From Clostridia bacterium (GTDB taxonomy: Bacteria; Bacillota; Clostridia; Oscillospirales; RGIG7773): DNA of 64,000 nt. Below, piece after piece: positions 1 to 7,571 of this stretch. Positions within the stretch are counted from its first letter, which is position 1; the number at the start of each line of letters is the position of its first letter. The stretch is taken from assembly GCA_017554835.1 (NCBI GenBank), contig JAFZHO010000039.1:1-64000 (forward strand), given 5' to 3'. The notes below the pieces were generated by a model. It was not told the DNA's origin. It saw only the letters and a list, made by a program, of their open reading frames with translations, and did not search any database. The position numbers and the translations under genes are program-made.

Positions 1-135
1 AATATCAAATACCTTGTTCATAACAAGATAGTAGACGGAAACCCCGACGGAAAAGGCGGTTATATCATTAACCCCGAAGGTCAGATTCTAAGATGCGAAA
101 TTATCAAAATGGTAACAGCAGCACTTACTAAATAA
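1..135 (+). CDS. C-terminal end of an SLH-domain surface protein (partial)
   Basis: The first frame is open from the window edge and stops with TAA at 133-135, giving 44 residues. The end reads GYIINPEGQILRCEIIKMV then TAALTK. This has the spacing of the last half of an S-layer homology domain (G-x-F/I-x-P...I-x-R-x-E...M), with Cys where Ala is usual. SLH domains bind pyruvylated cell-wall polymers outside the cell, so this is probably the anchor of a secreted protein whose body lies upstream of the window. A degenerate second copy of the last eight codons lies at 1226-1267. Confidence 0.6.
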   Translation, partial: NIKYLVHNKIVDGNPDGKGGYIINPEGQILRCEIIKMVTAALTK

Positions 136-175
136 TAAAAAGCCCTACGGACTTTTCAAAGTTTATAAAACTTTT

Positions 176-209
176 AATATCCCATCCGAATACGGATGGG
201 ATATTTTTT
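176..209 (+). terminator. Rho-independent terminator after SLH gene
   Basis: A 13-bp perfect stem (left arm 176-188, loop AATA, right arm 193-205) is followed by a T run to 209. It lies 40 nt after the stop of the partial SLH gene and ends that transcript. Confidence 0.85.
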
Positions 210-326
210 CATAAATAAAATCCGAGGAGTTTTATTATCAGTATTAGAAAATCCTGCATATAATAAAATGCAGATGGAAATCTGCTGCAGATAAAAATCT
301 GCAAAAAGGAAAGGGGATTTCTAAGA

Positions 327-1175
327 ATGGCAATTTTCACTAACCAGGCAACCTTATCATATAATAACGCCGTAACAAATTCCAACGTGGCAACGGGAGA
401 AATCCTTGAGGTAATTTCGGCGACCAAAACCGCCGTTATGGATAGCTACGTTCAAAACGATGATATAACCTATATCGTAAGTATAACAAATTCAGGAACG
501 GTAGGGTTTTCCAACCTGACGGTAACGGATAATCTGGGTGCGTATCCATTTGGGGAGACTACTTTATACCCATTGACATATACTCCCTTATCAGCAAGGT
601 ATTATATTAACGGAGTTTTGCAAAACGCAGTAAACGTAACAAGTGAAGAGCCTCTCGTTATTGAGGGAATATCAGTTCCCGCCGGGGGCAACGCTATCTT
701 AATCTATGAGGCAAGAGCAAATCAGTTTGCACCTCTCGGAACAGAAGATAGCATAGTCAACGAGGCAACTATATCAGGGGGAGGATTAACTCCTTTTACT
801 GCTACGGAAACGGTATTCACCGAGAATAGAGCAGATTTAATCATAACAAAATCAATCTGCCCCGAAACCGTTACGGAAAACGGTCAGATAACTTATACTC
901 TTATTATTCAAAACTCAGGAAATACAGAGGCCGCCGCAACGGATAACGTGGTAATATCTGATATTTTTGACCCGATTTTGACTAATATATCGGTAACACT
1001 GAACGGCGAAATCCTACCGGGAACAAATTATACCTATAACGAGGAAACAGGGGAATTTCAGACAATTGCGGGGGCAGTTACCGTGCCTGCTGCAACCTAT
1101 GAACAAGATGCCACCAACGGAAATTATATAATAAATCCGGGCGTCAGCGTAGTTACAATTACGGGAACAGTATGA
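327..1175 (+). CDS. DUF11-domain protein
   Basis: A 282-residue protein with no signal peptide or membrane segment, starting MAIFTNQATLSYNNAV. It holds two beta-rich repeats of the DUF11 type: the first around residues 25-75 (ITYIVSITNSGTVGFSNLTV) and the second around 170-225 (ITYTLIIQNSGNTEAAATDN). These have the typical pattern of a 'T-Y-x-I-x-x-x-N-S-G' strand followed by 'V-x-D'. DUF11 proteins are usually surface or extracellular adhesive modules. The lack of a secretion signal is characteristic of a clostridial subfamily of similar length, but its role is not known to me. The start is supported by an AGGAAAGGGG box at about 306-316. It sits between an SLH-protein tail and a remnant of another. 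Confidence 0.7.
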   Translation: MAIFTNQATLSYNNAVTNSNVATGEILEVISATKTAVMDSYVQNDDITYIVSITNSGTVGFSNLTVTDNLGAYPFGETTLYPLTYTPLSARYYINGVLQNAVNVTSEEPLVIEGISVPAGGNAILIYEARANQFAPLGTEDSIVNEATISGGGLTPFTATETVFTENRADLIITKSICPETVTENGQITYTLIIQNSGNTEAAATDNVVISDIFDPILTNISVTLNGEILPGTNYTYNEETGEFQTIAGAVTVPAATYEQDATNGNYIINPGVSVVTITGTV

Positions 1176-1179
1176 TAAG

Positions 1180-1225
1180 AAAAAAACAGAGTAGTCTTTT
1201 TAGACTACTCTGTTTAAATTTCCGC
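1180..1225 (+). repeat. 46-bp exact repeat, copy A (bidirectional terminator)
   Basis: This 46-bp stretch is identical to 3748-3793. It contains a 14-bp perfect stem (1184-1197 with 1202-1215) with A and T runs on the two sides, so it can terminate in both directions. Here it follows the DUF11 gene. In copy B the same bases also encode the last residues (GNLNRVV) of the minus-strand dehydrogenase, so copy A carries a fragment of coding sequence that is out of place. Confidence 0.85.
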
Positions 1226-1267
1226 ATGGTAACGGCAGCTCTAACAAAATATATCCCTACGGCATAG
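1226..1267 (+). pseudogene. Remnant of an SLH-protein 3' end
   Basis: The frame from 1226 reads M-V-T-A-A-L-T-K, then YIPTA and a stop. The same eight residues end the partial SLH gene at 109-132, and the DNA is similar through the following CCCTACGG. No open frame leads into it because it abuts repeat copy A. It is therefore a decayed or truncated duplicate of an SLH gene end and not a gene. The region to 1435 shows one more short frame (SGEILASHFGRF...) without a start, which I do not recognise. Confidence 0.5.
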
Positions 1268-1477
1268 AACAAGTCAGGTGAGATACTTGCCTCTCACTTT
1301 GGGAGATTTGCAAGTCGTCTCTACGGAGATGAAAGGGGCAAAATTTTATAAACTCAACTTTGAAATTTACGTAAAAAGAAAATGTTTACTTTTTATAGGA
1401 AGATTTTTCACATCGAATTAACAAATAATTCATAGTTGGAGAGTATAATCGTTTTATCAATAAAAAGGAGCAGAACT

Positions 1478-3088
1478 ATGTATATTTTGAAAAATGCCTG
1501 GAAAAATATTGGCCGAGCCAAAGGAAGAAACATCCTCATAGGAATTATAGTTGTTATTATTTCCCTTGCAAGTTGCATAACTTTATCTATCAACAATTCT
1601 GCAAACGAGATAATAAAAAGTCAGAAAGAAAGCTCGTCAATAGTGGCGACGATTTCTGTTGACCGTCAGAAGATGATGGAATCAGTAACATCAGGGGGTC
1701 AACCCGGAAAAGACGATTTTCGGAATATGATGAAAGATTTTGATAGTTTATCTGCAGAAGAAATAGAGAAATATTCAAAATCTGAATATGTTAAAGAATG
1801 CACTTATTCTCTTACGGGAAACATCAACGCAGTAACAATGGAAGCATATAGCTCCACTACGGCAGAAAACTCCTCAAATATTTCAAGACCCAATAACTTT
1901 CAGGGAGGCGGAATGGGTGGTTTCCCTGGCGGAAAAGATATGAATAAAATGCCAACCAGGGTTCAGGGAGATTTCTCTATTGTTGGATATAGCTCTTCAA
2001 CTGCTATGACAGATTTTATTAAAGGAGATAGCAAAATAGTTGAGGGCGAAATGTTTGATGCCACAACAAGCGAAAAAGTCTGCGTAATTTCAAAAGAACT
2101 TGCTCTATTTAACGGGCTTTCAGTTGGAAATACCATCACTTTATGCAATCCTGCAAGCGATGCCGAAACCTATGAATTTTTAATAACAGGAATTTATCAG
2201 GATTCAACTTCCGGTTCAAATCAGGATATGTTTATGAATATGTCCTCAATGGATAGCGCCAACAAAATCATAACAAGTTATAACGCTTATAACGACATGA
2301 TAGCGGCATCCAAAACATATAACACAACAACCGAAGATGACCAGACTGCAACATCTGAAATTATGGGAAATCTTTCAAGCTCTTATTATCTCACAAGTGC
2401 CGATGACGTAGAAAAGTTTGAAAATGATATAAGAAGCATGGGCCTTGACGAAATGTATAGCGTTTCATCTAACCTTTCATCCGTTACGGCGGCTTTGGAG
2501 CCACTTGAAAATCTTCGCACTTTCTCCCTTGTTTTCCTTCTTGTTGTTCTTGTTATAGGCGGCATTATACTTATTGTTATCAATATTATCAATATACGCG
2601 AAAGAAAATACGAAATCGGCGTTCTTACTGCAATAGGAATGAAGAAATCAAAGGTGGGCTTGCAGTTTGTTTTCGAACTTATGACGGTTGCTTTAATCGC
2701 CCTTATAATCGGAACAGGTATCGGCGCTGCGGTTTCCGTTCCTACTGCAAGTTTGATGCTTGAAAACCAGATAGAATCTCAGACTTCTCAGTCAAATAAG
2801 ATAGAAGAGAACTTCGGTCGTCCTGGCGGCGGCGGTCCTGGTGGAATGCCGGGCGGAAACGGCGGCGGATTCCCCGGAGGATTCCCCGGTGGCAATATGG
2901 GTGGAATGTTTGGTATGGATGATAGAGAAAACGTTACCTATATTGATCAGATTAACGCAGTAGTAAGCGGCAAAGTGCTATTGGAGCTTCTTGGAATCGG
3001 ACTTCTTCTAACTCTTATTGCATCGGGAGCATCAATAGTATTTATATCAAGATATTCACCACTTAAGATATTAAGTGAAAGAGCATAG
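1478..3088 (+). CDS. MacB/FtsX-type ABC transporter permease
   Basis: A 536-residue permease that would pair with the ATPase starting 12 bp downstream. A transmembrane helix follows the N terminus (about residues 20-42), then a large extracytoplasmic MacB-PCD-like domain. The FtsX-type core comes last, with helices near 360-385, 405-430 and 505-530 and the motif RERKYEIGVLTAIGMKKSKV. Start ATG 1478 is chosen because AAAAAGGAG lies just upstream; an upstream ATG at 1436 lacks a site. Unusual: two Gly/Pro/Met-rich stretches, a short one near 143-155 (GGGMGGFPGG) and a long one near 447-485 (GGGFPGGFPGGNMGG). Family members export peptides, antibiotics or lipoproteins; the substrate here is unknown. 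Confidence 0.85.
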   Translation: MYILKNAWKNIGRAKGRNILIGIIVVIISLASCITLSINNSANEIIKSQKESSSIVATISVDRQKMMESVTSGGQPGKDDFRNMMKDFDSLSAEEIEKYSKSEYVKECTYSLTGNINAVTMEAYSSTTAENSSNISRPNNFQGGGMGGFPGGKDMNKMPTRVQGDFSIVGYSSSTAMTDFIKGDSKIVEGEMFDATTSEKVCVISKELALFNGLSVGNTITLCNPASDAETYEFLITGIYQDSTSGSNQDMFMNMSSMDSANKIITSYNAYNDMIAASKTYNTTTEDDQTATSEIMGNLSSSYYLTSADDVEKFENDIRSMGLDEMYSVSSNLSSVTAALEPLENLRTFSLVFLLVVLVIGGIILIVINIINIRERKYEIGVLTAIGMKKSKVGLQFVFELMTVALIALIIGTGIGAAVSVPTASLMLENQIESQTSQSNKIEENFGRPGGGGPGGMPGGNGGGFPGGFPGGNMGGMFGMDDRENVTYIDQINAVVSGKVLLELLGIGLLLTLIASGASIVFISRYSPLKILSERA

Positions 3089-3099
3089 GAGGGGATATT

Positions 3100-3762
3100 A
3101 TGGCAGTTTTGGAAACTAAAAATCTATGTTATACCTACGATAAAAAGAGAAAACCCGTATTAAATAACGTATCCATCTCCTTTGACGAGGGCAAAACCTA
3201 CGCAATTATGGGCAAATCAGGAACGGGAAAAACCACCTTGCTTTCACTTTTGTCAGGGCTTGAAGTTCCAACGAGTGGTGAGATATTATACCACGGCAAA
3301 AATATTAACAAAATCGATAAATATAAATTCAGAAGCCAGAATATCGGCGTAATTTTTCAGAGTTTTAACCTATTGCCTCAGTTAACGGCTCTTGAAAACG
3401 TTATTTTGTCAATGGACGTTTCAGGGTTAAAAATCAAAGATAAAAAAGGCGAAGCCCTTAAAATGCTTTCAAAAGTTGATATCAACGAGGAAAAAGCAAA
3501 TAGAAAAATCCTCAAACTTTCCGGCGGTGAACAGCAGAGAGTTGCAATCGCAAGAGCGCTATGCTATAACCCTGATATAATTCTTGCCGATGAGCCAACA
3601 GGAAACCTTGACGAAGAAAATCAGAACGAAGTTGTAAATATATTAAAATCTCTTGCTCGTGATGACGGAAAATGCGTTATTATCGTAACTCATTCCCAGA
3701 GCGTTGGAAACGCCTGCGATGAGATATTTGACCTTTCTTCTCTTAATAAAAAAACAGAGTAG
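3100..3762 (+). CDS. MacB/LolD-family ABC transporter ATPase
   Basis: A 220-residue nucleotide-binding subunit. It has Walker A GKSGTGKTT (about residue 38), a Q-loop in IFQSFNLLPQ, signature LSGGEQQRVAIARAL (about 140), Walker B ILADEPTGNLD (about 160) and H-loop VTHS. The GNLD D-loop and QSFNLLPQLTALENV segment are typical of the LolD/MacB/FtsE group. An AGGAGGGG box overlaps the stop of the permease gene, so the two are co-transcribed and probably translationally coupled. The gene ends in the bidirectional terminator shared with the convergent dehydrogenase. Confidence 0.93.
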   Translation: MAVLETKNLCYTYDKKRKPVLNNVSISFDEGKTYAIMGKSGTGKTTLLSLLSGLEVPTSGEILYHGKNINKIDKYKFRSQNIGVIFQSFNLLPQLTALENVILSMDVSGLKIKDKKGEALKMLSKVDINEEKANRKILKLSGGEQQRVAIARALCYNPDIILADEPTGNLDEENQNEVVNILKSLARDDGKCVIIVTHSQSVGNACDEIFDLSSLNKKTE

Positions 3763-3793
3763 TCTTTTTAGACTACTCTGTTTAAATTTCCGC
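3748..3793 (+). repeat. 46-bp exact repeat, copy B (shared convergent terminator)
   Basis: Identical to 1180-1225. The stem-loop with flanking A and T runs separates the convergent ATPase (stop 3762) and dehydrogenase (stop 3768) genes and overlaps both coding ends. It very likely serves as the terminator for both. Confidence 0.85.
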
Positions 3794-4727
3794 CGTTATA
3801 GAAACTTTCTATATTTTCGCATATTTTTGTAACAAGACTGTTTCTCGCTTCAACGCTTGCCCAGGCAATATGAGGAGTGAGAATCAGTTTATGGGCAATT
3901 TCTTTATCAAGTATAGGTGAGTCGGGGCGAGGTGGCTCGTTTTCATAAACGTCGATACATGCCCCGCCGATAATATTCTCTTTAAGCGCTTTTGCAAGGT
4001 CCTTTTCATTAATGTTTCTGCCTCTTGCCACGTTAACGATAATGGAAGAGGGTTTCATTTCTGAAAGCTCTTTATAAGTAATAAGATTATCAGTAACCTC
4101 GTTTAAAGGACAATGAAGGGAAACAACATCACTTTTTGATAAAAGTTCCTTTAAAGAAACTGATTTATACTCGCTGTTATTATTTTTGCCGCTTGTCGAA
4201 TAGTATAAAACGTCGCATCCGAAAGCAGAGGCGATTTTTGCAACCTCTTTGCCAATATTTCCAAGTCCGATAATTCCCCAGGTCTTGCCATCAAGGTTAT
4301 AATAAGGCCAGCCGAGATAGTTTGCCGTATCTCCGTTTGCGTAGGCGCCTGATTTCACGTGGTTATCGTAGAGGGCGATGTTTTCAATAAGGGATAGCGC
4401 CATAGCAAAGGTATGCTGAGCCACGCTTTTTGTGGAATAGCCGGGAACGTTACATACCGCGATATTATTTTTCTTGCAGTAATCGGTGTCTATATTATTA
4501 TAGCCCGTTGCAAGAAGACAGATAAGCTTGAGATTTTTTGCGGTTTTGAGATTTTCTTCGTTAAGAAAAACTTTATTAAGAATCAAAACTTCTGCATCTT
4601 TGATTTCTTCTGCTACTTTTTTCTTTGGGGTAACGGGGTTAATAAAAAGCTCTCCGTGAGCTGCAAAGGGGGAAACGTCTATATCATTTCCCAAAGTTTC
4701 TCTATCAAGCATTAAGATTTTTCTCAT
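3768..4727 (-). CDS. D-2-hydroxyacid dehydrogenase
   Basis: A 319-residue NAD-dependent oxidoreductase of the D-isomer-specific family, interconverting a 2-oxo acid and its D-2-hydroxy acid (hydroxypyruvate/glycerate or similar). The Rossmann motif GLGNIGKEVAKIASAFGCDV is near residue 155. The catalytic Arg is in VNVARG, Glu in DVYENEPP and His in LTPHIAWAS. The length is normal for HprA-like enzymes. It follows the ECF S component gene by 27 bp on the same strand, so they probably form one operon. Its last residues are encoded inside the terminator repeat. Confidence 0.9.
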   Translation of the reverse strand: MRKILMLDRETLGNDIDVSPFAAHGELFINPVTPKKKVAEEIKDAEVLILNKVFLNEENLKTAKNLKLICLLATGYNNIDTDYCKKNNIAVCNVPGYSTKSVAQHTFAMALSLIENIALYDNHVKSGAYANGDTANYLGWPYYNLDGKTWGIIGLGNIGKEVAKIASAFGCDVLYYSTSGKNNNSEYKSVSLKELLSKSDVVSLHCPLNEVTDNLITYKELSEMKPSSIIVNVARGRNINEKDLAKALKENIIGGACIDVYENEPPRPDSPILDKEIAHKLILTPHIAWASVEARNSLVTKICENIESFYNGGNLNRVV

Positions 4728-4754
4728 ATTGCGCCTCCGTTTTGTAATTCATAA

Positions 4755-5306
4755 TCAAGGGTGATGCTTTTCCAAATAAATATTTATCAAATTAATTATC
4801 ACGGGAATAAGAATAAACTGCAATACAATTCCCAAAAGCGAATCAAGTATCCCACCTGCTATAAACGCCTGAATGGTAAAGACCTGACCTTTTATTCCCA
4901 GTAAAATCGCCTTTGCAACGCCCCAGACGATGCGTCCGCAAACCATAGATATAAAAAGGCAGCAATAAATCCACCATATTTTCTTCTTTCTGAAAGAAAA
5001 ATATAGTAATCCTATCACTAAACCGTATGTTGCAAGTTCTGCCGACATCCAGACAGCGTTGGGGTAAATCGGGGGCATACCAAAAGCCACCGACCTTAAA
5101 AAAGGTAGTATAAGCCCTACGGCAAAGCCATATTTCCATCCGCAAATAATTCCGCAAAGCATAACGGGAAAGTGCATGGGAAGAAGCGTATCTCCTATTT
5201 CTTTGATTTGCCCCGTTAATAAGGGCAAAACCATTCCAAGAGAAAGAAATAACGCAGAAAAAACAATTTTATGAATATTTGATTTACATAAGGAATTCTT
5301 TTTCAT
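4755..5306 (-). CDS. ECF transporter S component (substrate unassigned)
   Basis: A 183-residue integral membrane protein with about five or six hydrophobic helices. The segment LPMHFPVMLCGIICGWKYG followed by GLILPFLRS and GMPPIYPNAVWMSAELATYG is characteristic of ECF-type vitamin transporter S components of the general family. No ATPase or EcfT gene is adjacent, so it would use a shared energising module encoded elsewhere (group II). No known riboswitch is visible upstream that would name the substrate. ATG 5306 is preceded by a GGTGAT box. It is co-oriented with, and just upstream of, the D-hydroxyacid dehydrogenase. Confidence 0.8.
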   Translation of the reverse strand: MKKNSLCKSNIHKIVFSALFLSLGMVLPLLTGQIKEIGDTLLPMHFPVMLCGIICGWKYGFAVGLILPFLRSVAFGMPPIYPNAVWMSAELATYGLVIGLLYFSFRKKKIWWIYCCLFISMVCGRIVWGVAKAILLGIKGQVFTIQAFIAGGILDSLLGIVLQFILIPVIINLINIYLEKHHP

Positions 5307-5321
5307 TATATCACCATCGAT

Positions 5322-5350
5322 ATTATATCATTTTTGAAAAATAATTTCAA
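5322..5350 (-). promoter_or_regulatory. Sigma-A-type promoter for the ECF S component operon
   Basis: On the minus strand, TTGAAA (5345-5350) and TATAAT (5322-5327) are separated by 17 bp and point at the gene starting at 5306. Confidence 0.7.
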
Positions 5351-5354
5351 ACAC

Positions 5355-5383
5355 TTGAAATATTTATAAAAAAGTTATAAAAT
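5355..5383 (+). promoter_or_regulatory. Sigma-A-type promoter for pduL
   Basis: TTGAAA (5355-5360) and TAAAAT (5378-5383) have a 17-bp spacer. The promoter is back to back with the divergent promoter at 5322-5350. Confidence 0.6.
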
Positions 5384-5418
5384 ATAAGGGAAAAGAAAAT
5401 AAAAAGGAGATAATAAAA

Positions 5419-5988
5419 ATGTCAAAAGTTATTATTGAAACATCTGCAAAACACGTTCACCTTTCTGAAAAAGACTTAGCAGTTCTATTCGGAGAAGGCG
5501 CAAAACTAACAGAAAAAAGACCTCTTTCTCAGCCGGGTCAGTATCTTTGCGAAGAAAGAGTTATCCTTAGAGGAGAAAAAGGCGAACTTAAAAACGTTGC
5601 TATTTTAGGTCCTACTCGTCCTGATACTCAGGTTGAGGTATCTTTCACCGATGCAAGAGCACTTGGAGTAGTTCCTCCTGTTCGTGAGTCAGGCGACGTT
5701 GCAGGTAGCGCAAAATGCACTATCGTTGGTCCTTGCGGCGAGGTTGAAATTCCTTATGGAGTTATCGTTGCAAAAAGACACGTGCATATCACTCCTGAAG
5801 ACGCAGAAAAATTCGGCGTTAAAGATAAAGAAATCGTTACCGTAAAAACCCAGGGTGACAGAGGAATTTCTTTTGATAATACCGTTGTTCGCGTTTCTGA
5901 AAAATTCCAGACAAGAATGCATATCGACTACGATGAAGCAAATGCAGCAGGAATTTCAGGCGAAGTAGAAGGCGAAATTATAAAATAA
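5419..5988 (+). CDS. pduL: PduL-type phosphate acyltransferase
   Basis: A 189-residue phosphotransacylase that moves an acyl group (acetyl or propionyl) between CoA and phosphate. Two tandem PduL repeats are visible, with the zinc-binding His motifs SAKHVHLS (about residue 10) and AKRHVHIT (about 117), plus GPTRPDTQVEVSFTDARALG and the C-terminal MHIDYDEANAAG. No encapsulation peptide or microcompartment genes are nearby, so it probably acts as the housekeeping phosphotransacetylase in energy metabolism. AAAAAGGAGATAATAAAA precedes the ATG. The gene stands alone between its own promoter and terminator. Confidence 0.9.
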   Translation: MSKVIIETSAKHVHLSEKDLAVLFGEGAKLTEKRPLSQPGQYLCEERVILRGEKGELKNVAILGPTRPDTQVEVSFTDARALGVVPPVRESGDVAGSAKCTIVGPCGEVEIPYGVIVAKRHVHITPEDAEKFGVKDKEIVTVKTQGDRGISFDNTVVRVSEKFQTRMHIDYDEANAAGISGEVEGEIIK

Positions 5989-6003
5989 GTTTTCTATAAA
6001 AAT

Positions 6004-6034
6004 AATCGGAGTAAGAAATTACGCCGATTTTTTT
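6004..6034 (+). terminator. Terminator after pduL
   Basis: The stem AATCGG...CCGATT, extended by an inner TAA/TTA pairing around a GAAA loop, is followed by a run of seven T. It overlaps the 3' end of the convergent MATE gene. Confidence 0.75.
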
Positions 6035-7356
6035 ATTTTCAGATTAATCGTTAATAAAATCGCCAAAATCCCACTTGCCGTGCAAGAGAAAAGAGGAGTC
6101 AGCCATACCCCGTTTAACTGCCATATAGGAGATAAGATAAAAAGAAACGCTATGGGGAAAAATAAGGTGCCGAAAAAGGAAATGACCAAAGATCTTGCAG
6201 GTCTTTCAATAGAGGTAAAGAACGAAGAAAAGCACATATCCACCCACCCCGTAAGATAAGAAAGGGAGAAAAACTTCATCCCGATAATACTGATTTTTAA
6301 AAGCTCCGTATCCTCAGGTTTTATAAAAAATGGAGCAACGTATCTTCCCAAAAAGAGCATAAAAAGCATCGCCGCCGCAGATAATATAATGGCGCTGATA
6401 ATAACCCGATTAAAAAGCTGACGGACTTTTTTTAAAAGATTTGCTCCATAGCAGTAGCTTATTGCGGGAGAAATAGCATCACACATTCCAAAGCAGAGCA
6501 TTCCTATAATACTATCAACATACATAATAACGGAAAAAGCGGCAACTGCTGTTGTTCCACCGTATTCAAGGAGAAAAAAGTTATAGGCAACAGACATAAC
6601 GGACATAGAAATATTGCTGAAAAATTCGCTTGACCCGTTTGCGAGGATTTTGAGAAAATCTTTCAAGGGTATAATTTCCTTTATATAATAAACGTCCATT
6701 TTCTTTTTTCGGAAAAGAAAAAGAGTGAAAAGGGAACCGATTGCCATGGAGAAGCAACTGGTAAAGGCGGCAGCCCATATTCCCTGACCAAGAAAAGCAA
6801 TAAGAATAACGTCCATTGCTATATTAAATAGCTGAGTAAAAATACTTATCCACATACTGATTTTTTCTCTTCCGCAAACACGAAGGTAGTTATCGGTAGC
6901 AAAGAAAATTAGCATAAGAGGAGAAAAAACAGCGTAAACACGAAGGTATATAGCTCCGTATTTAATAGAAAGTTCTGATGCACCGGGGCCGAGAAAACGA
7001 ATAAAATCTTCTGCAAAAACATAACCGAAAATTCCGATTATTATAGAGAGAATAAAAATAAATTTAAGAGAGGAAGAAAAAACTTTCGAAGCTTCCTCTC
7101 TTTTTTTCTCGCCGAGAAGAATAGAGATTCTCACGGATGCTCCCGTTGCAATCATATTGGAAAAAGCAAAAACCATCATAATCACAGGCATAATGAGGTT
7201 AATGGCGGCAAGACCGTCCTCACCAATAAATCTACCCACGAAAAGACCGTCTGCAATCTGATATAATGCGCCGAATACCATGGTTATCATTGACGGAATC
7301 GCAAGACGGAAAAACAATCTGGTTGATGGCAGCTTTTCAAAAATTTCTGAATCCAT
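6019..7356 (-). CDS. MATE-family multidrug/cation exporter (MepA-like)
   Basis: A 445-residue, roughly 12-helix transporter of the MATE family, which exports cationic compounds against a sodium or proton gradient. The first helix region reads FFRLAIPSMITMVFGALYQIADGLFVGRF, shown here by its ends (FFRLAIPSM and IADGLFVGRF), matching MepA/NorM. GLAAINLIMPV and NMIATGASVRIS are also typical. ATG 7356 is chosen because GGAGGT lies five bases upstream; the open frame continues further upstream only through the structured leader. The leader contains a candidate guanidine-IV aptamer and a full terminator, so expression is likely controlled by regulated read-through and guanidinium may be a substrate (inference). 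Confidence 0.88.
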   Translation of the reverse strand: MDSEIFEKLPSTRLFFRLAIPSMITMVFGALYQIADGLFVGRFIGEDGLAAINLIMPVIMMVFAFSNMIATGASVRISILLGEKKREEASKVFSSSLKFIFILSIIIGIFGYVFAEDFIRFLGPGASELSIKYGAIYLRVYAVFSPLMLIFFATDNYLRVCGREKISMWISIFTQLFNIAMDVILIAFLGQGIWAAAFTSCFSMAIGSLFTLFLFRKKKMDVYYIKEIIPLKDFLKILANGSSEFFSNISMSVMSVAYNFFLLEYGGTTAVAAFSVIMYVDSIIGMLCFGMCDAISPAISYCYGANLLKKVRQLFNRVIISAIILSAAAMLFMLFLGRYVAPFFIKPEDTELLKISIIGMKFFSLSYLTGWVDMCFSSFFTSIERPARSLVISFFGTLFFPIAFLFILSPIWQLNGVWLTPLFSCTASGILAILLTINLKIKKSA

Positions 7357-7413
7357 TTTGACCTCCATAAGGTGACAAGACCATCTTTTCACACAATTTA
7401 TTCTCGCAAGGCT

Positions 7414-7458
7414 AAAAAAAGAGCTACGGCTACTACGTTTTTTGTAATAACCGAGCTC
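7414..7458 (-). terminator. Leader terminator (attenuator) upstream of the MATE gene
   Basis: On the minus strand GAGCT-CGGTTATTAC pairs with GTAGTAG-CCG-T-AGCTC: 15 bp with one bulge and G-T wobbles and a short A-rich loop. Seven T follow (7420-7414). It lies between the promoter and the start codon and would stop transcription unless disrupted. The left arm can instead fold into a CGAG/CTCG hairpin with bases just upstream, a possible antiterminator. Confidence 0.8.
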
Positions 7459-7469
7459 ACTCGATATCT

Positions 7470-7535
7470 TATCTGACAGGCGGCCTGCAAGCAAAACGCT
7501 TACTATCCCCTGCACTACGGTGCACTGTCCTCCGA
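7470..7535 (-). promoter_or_regulatory. Candidate guanidine-IV (mepA-motif) riboswitch aptamer
   Basis: Reading the minus strand from about 7535: GACAG (7529-7525) pairs with CTGTC (7479-7475). This encloses a hairpin TGCAC-CGTA-GTGCA and a hairpin GTAAGC-GTTTT-GCTTGC. The single-stranded joints are GGGGATA and AGGCCGC. A two-hairpin RNA with G-rich and GGCCGCC-like joints, placed before a terminator and a MATE gene, fits what I recall of the mepA/guanidine-IV class. The class assignment is from memory of the motif; the fold, terminator and context are directly visible. Confidence 0.6.
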
Positions 7536-7543
7536 TGGTTTAT

Positions 7544-7571
7544 ATTATACGCTATAATATAAATTTGTCAA
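7544..7571 (-). promoter_or_regulatory. Sigma-A promoter of the MATE leader
   Basis: On the minus strand consensus TTGACA (7571-7566) and TATAAT (7549-7544) are spaced 16 bp. The promoter lies inside the 3' end of bioY and drives the leader and MATE gene. Confidence 0.8.

Noticed and set aside
7357..7515. In-frame N-terminal extension of the MATE protein
   Set aside because: It would translate the leader hairpins and terminator; GGAGGT sits directly before ATG 7356, where the family normally starts.
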